Shown piece after piece: positions 1 to 4,892 of a stretch of 7,187 nt of DNA (positions are counted from its first letter, which is position 1; each line of letters starts with the position of its first letter). The DNA is taken from NCBI GenBank assembly GCA_031285415.1, contig JAITWF010000142.1, positions 1 to 7,187 on the forward strand. The letters run 5' to 3'. Position numbers and translations under genes: made by a program. The notes under the pieces were generated by a model. The model had not been told where the DNA came from and made no database searches. It saw only the letters and a program-made list of their open reading frames with translations. The stretch is from Deferribacteraceae bacterium (GTDB lineage Bacteria > Chrysiogenota > Deferribacteres > Deferribacterales > JAISNW01).

Positions 1-189
1 GAAGAGATCTCGATCTTATCAGAGCTACTAATGAGTTACGAGCTGGCATATAGCAACTTTCGAAAGATGTCACCCTCGGTCAAAAAAACGTATGCTCGGG
101 CGTACTTTGACGCCAAAACAGATGCTGGTCGCAATAAACGCCTCTCATGGATGATCGACCGCCTGAATAAAAATTTAAAACCTATGTAG
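1..189 (+). CDS. C-terminal part of a YdeI/OmpD-associated-type protein (5' end outside window)
   Basis: An open frame runs from the first base to a TAG at 187-189, giving 62 visible residues. They include F-R-K-M-S-P-S, then a tyrosine-rich helix, A-K-T-D-A-G-R-N-K-R and a closing helix I-D-R-L-N-K-N-L-K. This spacing (F..[ML]SPS.(6-10).Y...AK....R..R....I..L) is what I know from the C-terminal domain of the YdeI/OmpD-associated family (OmdA-type), whose biochemical role is not well defined. The start and N-terminal domain lie outside the window, so the length cannot be compared with the family. The next gene begins 13 nt later with its own GGAG, so the two are probably co-transcribed. The assignment rests on pattern recall over a short segment; a different small helical family is possible. 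Confidence 0.62.
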   Translation, partial: EEISILSELLMSYELAYSNFRKMSPSVKKTYARAYFDAKTDAGRNKRLSWMIDRLNKNLKPM

Positions 190-202
190 ATTGGAGAAGT
201 TC

Positions 203-361
203 ATGGAACAATCAGCTAATCTAAGGGAGGAGTTTCAAGCTAGTATGGCAGGGAAGAAGAACGGCACGATACATGTCTCTGTAGAGAATGTTAAGGATCT
301 GGCACCATTTGAGGAGCTGTTTCGTTTAAAAAAGCTATTTCATAGGATAAAGGTTCTATGA
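203..361 (+). CDS. small hypothetical protein, 52 residues
   Basis: ATG at 203 is preceded by GGAG at 193-196 with 6 nt spacing. This TTGGAG context also precedes the genes at 1925 and 4893. The frame is open for 52 residues and its TGA overlaps the ATG of the DUF1232 gene (ATGA, 358-361), which points to translational coupling. The product is charged, with a glutamate-rich start, a K-K-N-G-T-I-H-V-S-V stretch that could form a beta strand, and a basic C-terminal helix (residues about 37-52, with F-R-L-K-K-L-F-H-R-I-K). It has no signal peptide, cysteine pairs or membrane segment. I do not recognise the family. The SD and the stop/start overlap are the reasons for calling it a real gene. Confidence 0.55.
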   Translation: MEQSANLREEFQASMAGKKNGTIHVSVENVKDLAPFEELFRLKKLFHRIKVL

Positions 362-720
362 ATCTAAAAGAGAGAGCTAAACAGGTAAAGAGGGATATCC
401 CCGCGGTATTTATCGCACTGCGCAGGAAAGATACACCAGCTATTGCGAAGATCCTCGCCGCTATCACTGTGGTTTATGCGCTATCCCCAATAGATCTGAT
501 CCCCGATTTTATCCCTGTACTGGGGCTACTTGACGACCTAATAATCCTGCCGATACTTATAACTCTCACAGTCAAACTGATACCAGATACAATATTTGAG
601 GCGTGCCGAGCAGAGTCACAGGAGATCTGGCGTACTGGCAAACCTAAACGGTGGTACTACGCCATACCGATACTGCTGGCATGGTTAGTAATCTGCTTAC
701 TTGTGATTAAAATCTATTAA
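358..720 (+). CDS. DUF1232 (YkvA-type) small membrane protein
   Basis: The product is a 120-residue protein with the DUF1232 signature Y-A-L-S-P-I-D-L-I-P-D-F-I-P-V-L-G in residues about 40-56, followed by L-D-D-L and a hydrophobic stretch. That stretch is typical of this family of small membrane-associated proteins, whose molecular function is unknown. A second strongly hydrophobic segment, residues about 100-118, is a clear transmembrane helix at the C-terminus, after a basic K-P-K-R-W stretch. The N-terminus is basic (K-E-R-A-K-Q-V-K-R) and amphipathic. The start is supported by AAAGG at about 350-354 and by the 4-base overlap with the small gene upstream. It is the last gene before the long non-coding gap. 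The family call is firm; a function cannot be given. Confidence 0.87.
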   Translation: MNLKERAKQVKRDIPAVFIALRRKDTPAIAKILAAITVVYALSPIDLIPDFIPVLGLLDDLIILPILITLTVKLIPDTIFEACRAESQEIWRTGKPKRWYYAIPILLAWLVICLLVIKIY

Positions 721-812
721 AATAAAATTATTTACACCTACGCAACTGATTAAAAAACGACCACTTATGAGTAATCCTATAGATTGAAGATTAATTGTAG
801 TAGGTTGATAAC

Positions 813-853
813 TTTTCCACAGCTATTCCCAAGGTTGGGTGATAAAAAAAGTC
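813..853 (+). repeat. imperfect direct repeat, copy 1
   Basis: TTTTCCACA (813-821) is followed by GTTGGGT (834-840), an A-run and AGTC (850-853). The same order of elements returns at 977-1008. Inside this copy, CCCAA-GG-TTGGG (828-839) is a perfect short inverted repeat, which could be a protein-binding dyad. The distance between the two elements differs between copies (21 versus 14 bases from start to start), so this is a repeat of short motifs rather than a recent duplication. Confidence 0.5.
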
Positions 854-976
854 TTGACACGATTTTCCGTGCATTACTGACACTGTCCACACAACTCCCT
901 ATTTTAGACCGTTTCGGCGGCTCCTGCCCGATAGAGCCCTTAACAGTAAGATAATGCTCATAAATTTTTCCACATC

Positions 977-1008
977 TTTTCCACATTGGAGTTGGGTAAT
1001 TTTTAGTC
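977..1008 (+). repeat. imperfect direct repeat, copy 2
   Basis: TTTTCCACA (977-985), GTTGGGT (991-997), a T-rich run and TAGTC are arranged in the same order as in the copy at 813-853. A further TTTTCCACA sits directly before it at 966-974. The repeat lies just upstream of the proposed viperin promoter, so binding here could affect its transcription. Confidence 0.5.
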
Positions 1009-1020
1009 GCCAAATTTAAC

Positions 1021-1049
1021 TTTACAAATCAGAGATAAACAGTTATTCT
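1021..1049 (+). promoter_or_regulatory. candidate sigma70-type promoter for the viperin-nuclease genes
   Basis: TTTACA (1021-1026, five of six consensus bases) is separated by 17 bases from TATTCT (1044-1049, four of six). Transcription would begin near 1056 and give a leader of about 60 nt before the viperin ATG. The region is AT-rich, so chance matches are likely. This was chosen as the best-spaced pair in the gap. A TTGACA at 854-859 has no acceptable -10 partner. Confidence 0.38.
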
Positions 1050-1088
1050 GGACGTATAAGAACTCTTTTTTGTGTGCGCAGGTATCTC

Positions 1089-1113
1089 CCTCCGCAATAG
1101 CGCATTAAGGAGG
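1089..1113 (+). promoter_or_regulatory. viperin SD with a possible SD-masking hairpin
   Basis: The viperin gene has a near-perfect Shine-Dalgarno sequence, AAGGAGGT (1107-1114), 4 nt before its ATG. Upstream, CCTCC (1089-1093) is the exact complement of the GGAGG core (1109-1113), with a 15-nt loop, so the leader RNA could hide the ribosome site. A competing pairing, GTGCGC (1074-1079) with GCGCAT (1100-1105, one G-U pair), overlaps the loop and could form a pseudoknot or an alternative fold. The SD itself is certain; the hairpin is an inference from short complementarities. Confidence 0.4.
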
Positions 1114-1118
1114 TCTTT

Positions 1119-1922
1119 ATGTCTGATATTTTGTCTGTTAATTTCCATCTGTGGCAGAGCTGCAACATGTCGTGTGGGTACTGTTTTAACAGTAACCGTA
1201 GTCGTGGTGCGATTCCAGACGAGTCACGCCAACGTGATATCGTTGCGCTTTTATGCCAATATGGCTTTTCTAAAATTTCCTTTGTCGGTGGCGAGCCCAC
1301 CCTCTGCCCATGGTTAACAGATCTTGCTTGTATCTGCAAGGATCGTAGCGTCACAACTATGCTTATTACAAATGGCAAACTACTACATAAGACTGACCTA
1401 TCAGCTTTTGACTGGGTAGGATTGAGCATTGATAGCTTCTCACAAGAGACCTGCAACTCGATAGGCAGAGATGGTGAGCTTGATTATTTTAAGCTATCTG
1501 ATCTAATCAGAGCTAACAAATGCAGGTTAAAGGTGAATACCGTGGTCAGTAAACTGAATATGCATGAGGATTTTACCTCTAATATTATTCATCTAGCTCC
1601 AGAGCGGTGGAAGGTTATGCAGGTGTTAGAGATTAAGGGGCAAAATGATCTTAATTTTGAACGGTATGCTATTGATAGCGACGAGTTTGGGGATTTTGTG
1701 AGTAGGCACAGATCTATTACCCAGCTATGCTCTGAATCCAACGAGGCGATGAGATCCTCCTATCTAATAGTTGATCACAGCGGCGCCCTCCTTGACAATA
1801 GCAGTGGTGAATACCGAAAAAGTGACTCAATACTAGATATCGGCGTGGAAAGAGCATTAGAACAGATCCGCTTTGACTACGATAAATTCATTGGCCGAGA
1901 TGCCCTCTATGATTGGAGATAG
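1119..1922 (+). CDS. pVip: prokaryotic viperin (pVip), antiviral radical-SAM 3'-deoxy-3',4'-didehydro-nucleotide synthase
   Basis: This cytoplasmic 267-residue protein carries the radical-SAM cluster motif C15-N-M-S-C19-G-Y-C22-F, which binds a [4Fe-4S] cluster and S-adenosylmethionine, and the G-G-E-P motif (57-60). Its later part is specific to viperins: L-S-I-D-S (102-106), K-V-N-T-V-V (138-143), E-R-W-K-V-M-Q (162-168), S-E-S-N (205-208), S-Y-L-I-V-D (214-219) and S-I-L-D-I-G-V-E (237-244). From recall, the last closely matches the same block in vertebrate viperin. The family abstracts hydrogen from the 4' carbon of CTP (bacterial members also use GTP or UTP) to give chain-terminating ddh-nucleotides. 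Which base this enzyme prefers cannot be read here. The amphipathic membrane helix of animal viperin is absent, as usual in bacteria. No nucleotide kinase gene lies beside it, unlike some viperin loci. The start is fixed by a strong AAGGAGGT. A MoaA-type enzyme is excluded by the C-terminal motifs. Confidence 0.94.
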   Translation: MSDILSVNFHLWQSCNMSCGYCFNSNRSRGAIPDESRQRDIVALLCQYGFSKISFVGGEPTLCPWLTDLACICKDRSVTTMLITNGKLLHKTDLSAFDWVGLSIDSFSQETCNSIGRDGELDYFKLSDLIRANKCRLKVNTVVSKLNMHEDFTSNIIHLAPERWKVMQVLEIKGQNDLNFERYAIDSDEFGDFVSRHRSITQLCSESNEAMRSSYLIVDHSGALLDNSSGEYRKSDSILDIGVERALEQIRFDYDKFIGRDALYDWR

Positions 1923-1924
1923 TC

Positions 1925-3331
1925 ATGAGATATAAGAAAAAGCTTAAACTGATTGAAGGAATACCCACTTATGACATTATAAAACTTCAATATGAAGCTA
2001 TAAATGAGGAGTGCGATAAATATTCAAAGTTTATTGCAGATACGGATCTTATATCGCTTATGCGCAGTATCAGTATCTATTATATGAGTGTGGAGATGAC
2101 GAAGATAAGGAATTACAGCATTCATGGCGTACACACAGAGATAGTTCGAGAGCACATTCGAGGCTCCTCAAAAGGTAGCTCAAACGACATCCCTAAGCTT
2201 GTGAAAGCCTACGAGGATCTCTTTCTATTTATAGCGAATGTTCTCGACCCTATTATCACTGGCGATCCGTGCGAGGTGATGGTAGAGGGAGATAAGGTGT
2301 ATTTAAAGTACGACCCTGACTTTCTTCAAATAGATGCCGAAACCAATAGAAAGATTGAGATGCAAAATGAACACTTTCTAAATCTATACGAGCTCATTAC
2401 CCCAAATTTAGGCGTTGATCCGCTGTATACCTTTAATCGAGTTATGCGTATACAGCTTGAGAAATCGCCATGGATATATACTCGTGACGAAAGATTAGCA
2501 GATTACGATCGAAAAAATGCTTCATTACTATCTGTCTTTGCCGACATTATCAATGCGTGTGATGCCTCTCTCGACCCAATTATTGTACAGAATAGACAAA
2601 ACCTGATCAACTTAGAGCGATTTTCGAAGGAAGAGCTACAGATGCTCGATCTGCTGATCTTCGATATTGATAACGCAAAGCCAAAAGATAGTGAAGAGTT
2701 TGATATCGTTCACAAGCCTATCATAAAAATAAAGGGGCAGTACATCTATAGCGCACTACTGTGCTATCAACTGCAATATGTCGAGTCGGTATACACCCAT
2801 ATTAAGAAAAGCGATGACGATATAAGGTTTATTAGCGCATTTATGGCAGATCTGATCAGATCCCACTTTGCAGAGATAAAAGACACTATCAGCTTCAGCA
2901 ATCAGAAGTTCTATATTGACAGCCAAAAGAACGGAGATTTTGACTGTTTTATAGTTGATACTAAGTCAAAATGTGCAGTATTGATCGAATATAAGCACTC
3001 TAGAGAGTTTCGAAGGGATGCAAAAGGGGCAAAGAAATTCAAAGAGAACAATTTAACGCACGAGAAAAAAGGTTTTAATCAGATAAAAAGATACCTCGAA
3101 TACATTCATAAGGATTCTGGCGAGATAGAACGATCTCTTGGGCTTGAAGATGGAGTGCTTAAAGATATTGAGATATATCCGCTTATAGTCAGCAATTCGA
3201 TGGAGCATGATGGCAATGACCCCATAAAGAAGATCTCATATTTTGAGCTACAGACGGCACTTTCTAGAGACGGTACAACTCTGCCACGGTTCATTCAGAT
3301 TATTAAACAGAATGAAGTTTGGAGGATTTAA
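1925..3331 (+). CDS. uncharacterised protein with C-terminal PD-(D/E)XK nuclease-like domain, viperin partner
   Basis: The product is a 468-residue protein I cannot place in a named family. The C-terminal third has the order expected of a restriction-endonuclease-like fold: a helix with E317 (F-I-S-A-F-M-A-D-L, about 302-318), a strand G-D-F-D-C-F-I-V-D (337-345, D338/D340), a strand ending V-L-I-E355-Y-K357, then a basic region and a helix F-N-Q386-I-K-R-Y-L, and a strand I-Y-P-L-I-V-S (417-423). D340 and E355-x-K357 would bind metal for DNA or RNA cleavage. Residues 1 to about 260 are mostly helical and charged, with no P-loop, zinc motif or membrane helix seen; they may be a sensing or binding domain. 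ATG 1925 is chosen over TTG 1913 because GGAG (1915-1918) sits 6 nt before it, within the viperin 3' end. Only 2 nt separate the genes. By eye, its GC (about 38% in sampled lines) is below that of gpmI (about 50%), which hints at transfer. Confidence 0.82.
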   Translation: MRYKKKLKLIEGIPTYDIIKLQYEAINEECDKYSKFIADTDLISLMRSISIYYMSVEMTKIRNYSIHGVHTEIVREHIRGSSKGSSNDIPKLVKAYEDLFLFIANVLDPIITGDPCEVMVEGDKVYLKYDPDFLQIDAETNRKIEMQNEHFLNLYELITPNLGVDPLYTFNRVMRIQLEKSPWIYTRDERLADYDRKNASLLSVFADIINACDASLDPIIVQNRQNLINLERFSKEELQMLDLLIFDIDNAKPKDSEEFDIVHKPIIKIKGQYIYSALLCYQLQYVESVYTHIKKSDDDIRFISAFMADLIRSHFAEIKDTISFSNQKFYIDSQKNGDFDCFIVDTKSKCAVLIEYKHSREFRRDAKGAKKFKENNLTHEKKGFNQIKRYLEYIHKDSGEIERSLGLEDGVLKDIEIYPLIVSNSMEHDGNDPIKKISYFELQTALSRDGTTLPRFIQIIKQNEVWRI

Positions 3332-3333
3332 AG

Positions 3334-3359
3334 ATTGCACTTGTTTTTATAAATGCAAT
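3334..3359. repeat. inverted repeat between the nuclease gene and rpmB
   Basis: ATTGCA (3334-3339) and TGCAAT (3354-3359) are perfect 6-base arms around a 14-base AT-rich spacer containing a T-run. The element starts 3 bases after the nuclease stop and lies 38 bases before the rpmB ATG. There is no U-tract after the second arm, so it is a poor intrinsic terminator. It could be an operator near an rpmB promoter (weak candidate TTGTTT 3341-3346, 17 bases, TATGGT 3364-3369). Confidence 0.35.
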
Positions 3360-3397
3360 GTGATATGGTTTCAGTCCATTTGATTAAGGAGCGAAGC

Positions 3398-3589
3398 ATG
3401 TCAAGACGTTGTGATGTATGTGGCAAAGGGCCACTATCGGGAAATAGAATTAGCCACGCCCATAATGTATCTAAGAGAGTTTTTCTGCCGAACCTACATA
3501 GTGTACGTGCGCTGAACGCTGACGGCACTACAGCACGCATAAAAGTATGCTCAAAGTGCATGAAAGCAGGGAAAATTAAGAAGGCGTAA
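3398..3589 (+). CDS. rpmB: large-subunit ribosomal protein bL28, zinc-binding form
   Basis: The product is a 63-residue protein of the usual bL28 length, a component of the 50S ribosomal subunit. It begins M-S-R-R-C5-D-V-C8-G-K-G-P and has the family motif S-G-N-R-I-S-H-A-H-N-V-S-K-R (14-27), then F-L-P-N-L (29-33), and ends with R-I-K-V-C51-S-K-C54. The two C-x-x-C pairs form the zinc ribbon of the cysteine-containing L28 type; many bacteria also have, or instead have, a cysteine-free paralogue. The ATG at 3398 is supported by AAGGAG (3386-3391) at a good distance. An in-frame ATG at 3353 would add 15 residues not found in the family. It sits 66 nt after the nuclease gene and is probably transcribed independently of it. 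Confidence 0.96.
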   Translation: MSRRCDVCGKGPLSGNRISHAHNVSKRVFLPNLHSVRALNADGTTARIKVCSKCMKAGKIKKA

Positions 3590-3600
3590 ATAACATAAGT

Positions 3601-3625
3601 GTTGGGATGGCTTGTTCATCCCAAC
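3601..3625 (+). terminator. strong stem-loop between rpmB and lpxB; possible attenuator or terminator
   Basis: GTTGGGATG (3601-3609) and CATCCCAAC (3617-3625) form a perfect 9-bp stem with a 7-nt loop, 11 bases after the rpmB stop. This is the most stable simple hairpin seen between genes in the window. It is not followed by a clean U-tract (the next bases are CGATGGTTACCTTTG), so complete Rho-independent termination is doubtful. Partial termination or protection of the rpmB mRNA 3' end is as likely. It also ends only 15 bases before the lpxB ATG and could hinder ribosome loading there. Confidence 0.5.
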
Positions 3626-3640
3626 CGATGGTTACCTTTG

Positions 3641-4804
3641 ATGAAATTATTTATCATAGCTGGCGAGCCTTCGGGCGATGTCCATGCTGCCAACCTCGTG
3701 AAGGAGATTCAGAGCCAGCTTGAAAGTGCTGGACAATCTTCTGCTGTCGAATTATACGGCACTGGGGGGCCAAACCTACTCCAGCTAGGTCAGTTGCGCC
3801 TTTCAGACGTTCAGAGCATGGCGGTGATCGGCTTTGACGCTGCCATAAAAAAGATCCCATTTCTTCTAGATCTATCAAAACGCTTAAAGGCGCAGATCGA
3901 TCTCGTCAATCCTGACGCTATTATCCTTGTCGACTACTCAGGCTTTAACCTACGTTTTGCTAAAATGCTACATAAGAGCGGCAACACCGCCCCTGTGATC
4001 GAGCTTGTGGCACCGCAGGTATGGATCTGGCACTACTCTAGAGTGAAAACGCTTGCAAAGTGCTTTCAGAAGGTGCTGTGCATACTTCCATTTGAGGAGA
4101 AGCTCCTTCGTGATGAGGGGGTAAACGCCGTCTATATTGGCAACCCTGTGACCGATAATATCAAATTCCGCCACGTATCAAAGGAGTCATTCGCAGCAAG
4201 CTACTCGCTAGACCCTGCAAGGGAGATTATCGGACTAATCCCTGGTAGCCGCCCAAGGGAGGTGGCGTCACTCATGCCTGTGATGATGGAGGCGTTACGA
4301 AAGCTCAAGAGTGAAGGGGGAAAACTGCCGCAGTTTGTACTTGCACAGGCGGACGCAGTGACAGACGAGCTACTCGCCCAATACCTTGATAAGACGCTAG
4401 ATATAACAGTGATAAAGGGGGCTACGCCAGAGGTGATGAAGTTTTCGTCGCTTCTATGGATCTGCTCTGGCACCGCCACATTAGAGGCTGCGATAATCGG
4501 CACGCCGATGATAATAATGTATCAAACTAGCCGTTTCAACGAGATAATAGCGAAGCTAATCACCTCTAGACGCATAATCGGACTGCCTAATATCGTAGCT
4601 GGCGATAAGCTGATAGTGCCAGAGCTGCTTTCAAAAGATTGTAATGGTGAGAATCTGGCTAAGACGCATAAAGAGATGATGCCAAACTTGGCTCAATACC
4701 GCACAGCGTTACAGACGATCGGCGAGCTGTTTGCAGGGCAAGAGCCTATGAAGAATGCCGCCCGAGAGGTGCTAGCCACTATCGACGAACACACCAAGAG
4801 ATAA
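3641..4804 (+). CDS. lpxB: lipid-A-disaccharide synthase
   Basis: This 387-residue GT19-family glycosyltransferase joins UDP-2,3-diacylglucosamine to 2,3-diacylglucosamine-1-phosphate (lipid X), giving the disaccharide of lipid A and releasing UDP. It acts at the inner face of the cytoplasmic membrane. Visible motifs are A-G-E-P-S-G-D (7-13), L-V-D98-Y-S-G-F-N (an Asp in the place of the catalytic Asp of E. coli LpxB), P-Q-V-W-I-W (125-130), G-N-P-V-T-D (167-172), P-G-S-R-P-R-E-V (201-208) and S-G-T-A-T-L-E-A-A (276-284). The length matches the family. MKLFIIAGEPSGD is the typical start, so ATG 3641 is chosen over a GTG at 3599, although no clear SD precedes it. That lack, plus the stem-loop just upstream, suggests modest or coupled translation. 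The usual lpxD-fabZ-lpxA neighbours are absent. Confidence 0.97.
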   Translation: MKLFIIAGEPSGDVHAANLVKEIQSQLESAGQSSAVELYGTGGPNLLQLGQLRLSDVQSMAVIGFDAAIKKIPFLLDLSKRLKAQIDLVNPDAIILVDYSGFNLRFAKMLHKSGNTAPVIELVAPQVWIWHYSRVKTLAKCFQKVLCILPFEEKLLRDEGVNAVYIGNPVTDNIKFRHVSKESFAASYSLDPAREIIGLIPGSRPREVASLMPVMMEALRKLKSEGGKLPQFVLAQADAVTDELLAQYLDKTLDITVIKGATPEVMKFSSLLWICSGTATLEAAIIGTPMIIMYQTSRFNEIIAKLITSRRIIGLPNIVAGDKLIVPELLSKDCNGENLAKTHKEMMPNLAQYRTALQTIGELFAGQEPMKNAAREVLATIDEHTKR

Positions 4805-4830
4805 ACCCCATATAGTCGCTATTTCCTTTA

Positions 4831-4859
4831 TTTACAAACATCTATCAAGATGTTATACT
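4831..4859 (+). promoter_or_regulatory. strong candidate promoter for gpmI with extended -10
   Basis: TTTACA (4831-4836) and TATACT (4854-4859) are each five of six consensus bases and are exactly 17 bases apart. A TG at 4851-4852 makes an extended -10. Transcription would start near 4866, 27 bases before the gpmI ATG. It is the best promoter in the window and implies that gpmI-comF-sensor is transcribed separately from lpxB. Confidence 0.72.
4837..4854. promoter_or_regulatory. operator-like dyad filling the gpmI promoter spacer
   Basis: AACATCT and AGATGTT are perfect 7-base arms around ATCA. The dyad begins right after the -35 and ends on the first base of the -10. A repressor or a MerR-like activator binding here would control the promoter directly. 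It could also be chance, but the placement is notable. Confidence 0.42.
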
Positions 4860-4877
4860 ATGCATTTATCAGCATAG
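4858..4877. repeat. second inverted repeat at the gpmI transcription start
   Basis: CTATGC (4858-4863) and GCATAG (4872-4877) are perfect 6-base arms with an 8-base spacer. They overlap the end of the -10 and the expected start site and end 6 bases before the gpmI SD GGAGG (4883-4887). It may act as an operator half or as a weak 5' mRNA stem. Confidence 0.35.
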
Positions 4878-4892
4878 ACATTGGAGGGGTAA

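Larger units (their letters stand above)
721..1118. other. 398-base non-coding region with a DnaA-box-like cluster; possible replication origin or repeated operator
   Basis: There is no convincing gene on either strand. The region holds three exact copies of TTTTCCACA (813-821, 966-974, 977-985) and a weaker CTGTCCACA (883-891), all on the + strand. Each exact copy differs by one base from the DnaA-box consensus TTATCCACA. The second and third copies start 11 bases apart, about one helical turn, so they would lie on the same DNA face. An AT-rich stretch follows (about 998-1070), as expected of an unwinding element. A GC-richer island (about 905-940) can fold weakly (GGCTC 919-923 with GAGCC 934-938). 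No terminator with a U-tract was found after the DUF1232 gene. Against an origin: the flanking genes do not diverge, and dnaA, dnaN, gidA or rpmH are not visible. The alternative is a regulatory array controlling the viperin genes. Confidence 0.5.

Noticed and set aside
854..882. TTGACA at 854-859 as a -35 for viperin
   Set aside because: No acceptable -10 lies 15-19 bases downstream; the TTTACA/TATTCT pair at 1021-1049 is better spaced.
777..1013. Minus-strand open frame of 78 codons in the long gap
   Set aside because: It starts with TTG and no SD is visible. The translation shows no recognisable motif, and the frame covers the repeated box elements (giving repeated C-G-K), as expected of non-coding DNA.
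1072..1317. Overlapping + strand frame inside the 5' part of viperin
   Set aside because: It is out of frame with viperin, has no SD and shows no recognisable motif; the viperin frame has a near-perfect SD and full motif set.
1043..1456. Minus-strand open frame of 137 codons opposite the viperin start
   Set aside because: It is antisense to a firmly identified gene, has no family motif, and is best explained as a shadow of viperin codon structure.
1119..1922. Viperin gene as a MoaA/PqqE-type radical-SAM enzyme
   Set aside because: The C-terminal blocks R-W-K-V, S-E-S-N, S-Y-L-I-V-D and S-I-L-D-I-G-V-E are viperin-specific, and no auxiliary cluster cysteines are seen.
1913..1924. Upstream TTG start for the nuclease-like gene
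   Set aside because: The GGAG at 1915-1918 overlaps this start and is correctly spaced only for the ATG at 1925.
3353..3397. Longer rpmB starting at an in-frame ATG at 3353
   Set aside because: It would add 15 residues not seen in L28; AAGGAG just before 3398 and the M-S-R-R-C start fit the family.
721..3397. CRISPR array, tRNA, transposon ends or attachment repeats around the defence genes
   Set aside because: I found no regularly spaced repeats with unique spacers, no cloverleaf, and no convincing matching direct repeats on the two sides of the cassette.
3599..3640. Longer lpxB starting at a GTG at 3599
   Set aside because: It would place the 9-bp stem-loop inside the coding region and add residues before the conserved MKLFIIAGEPSGD start.
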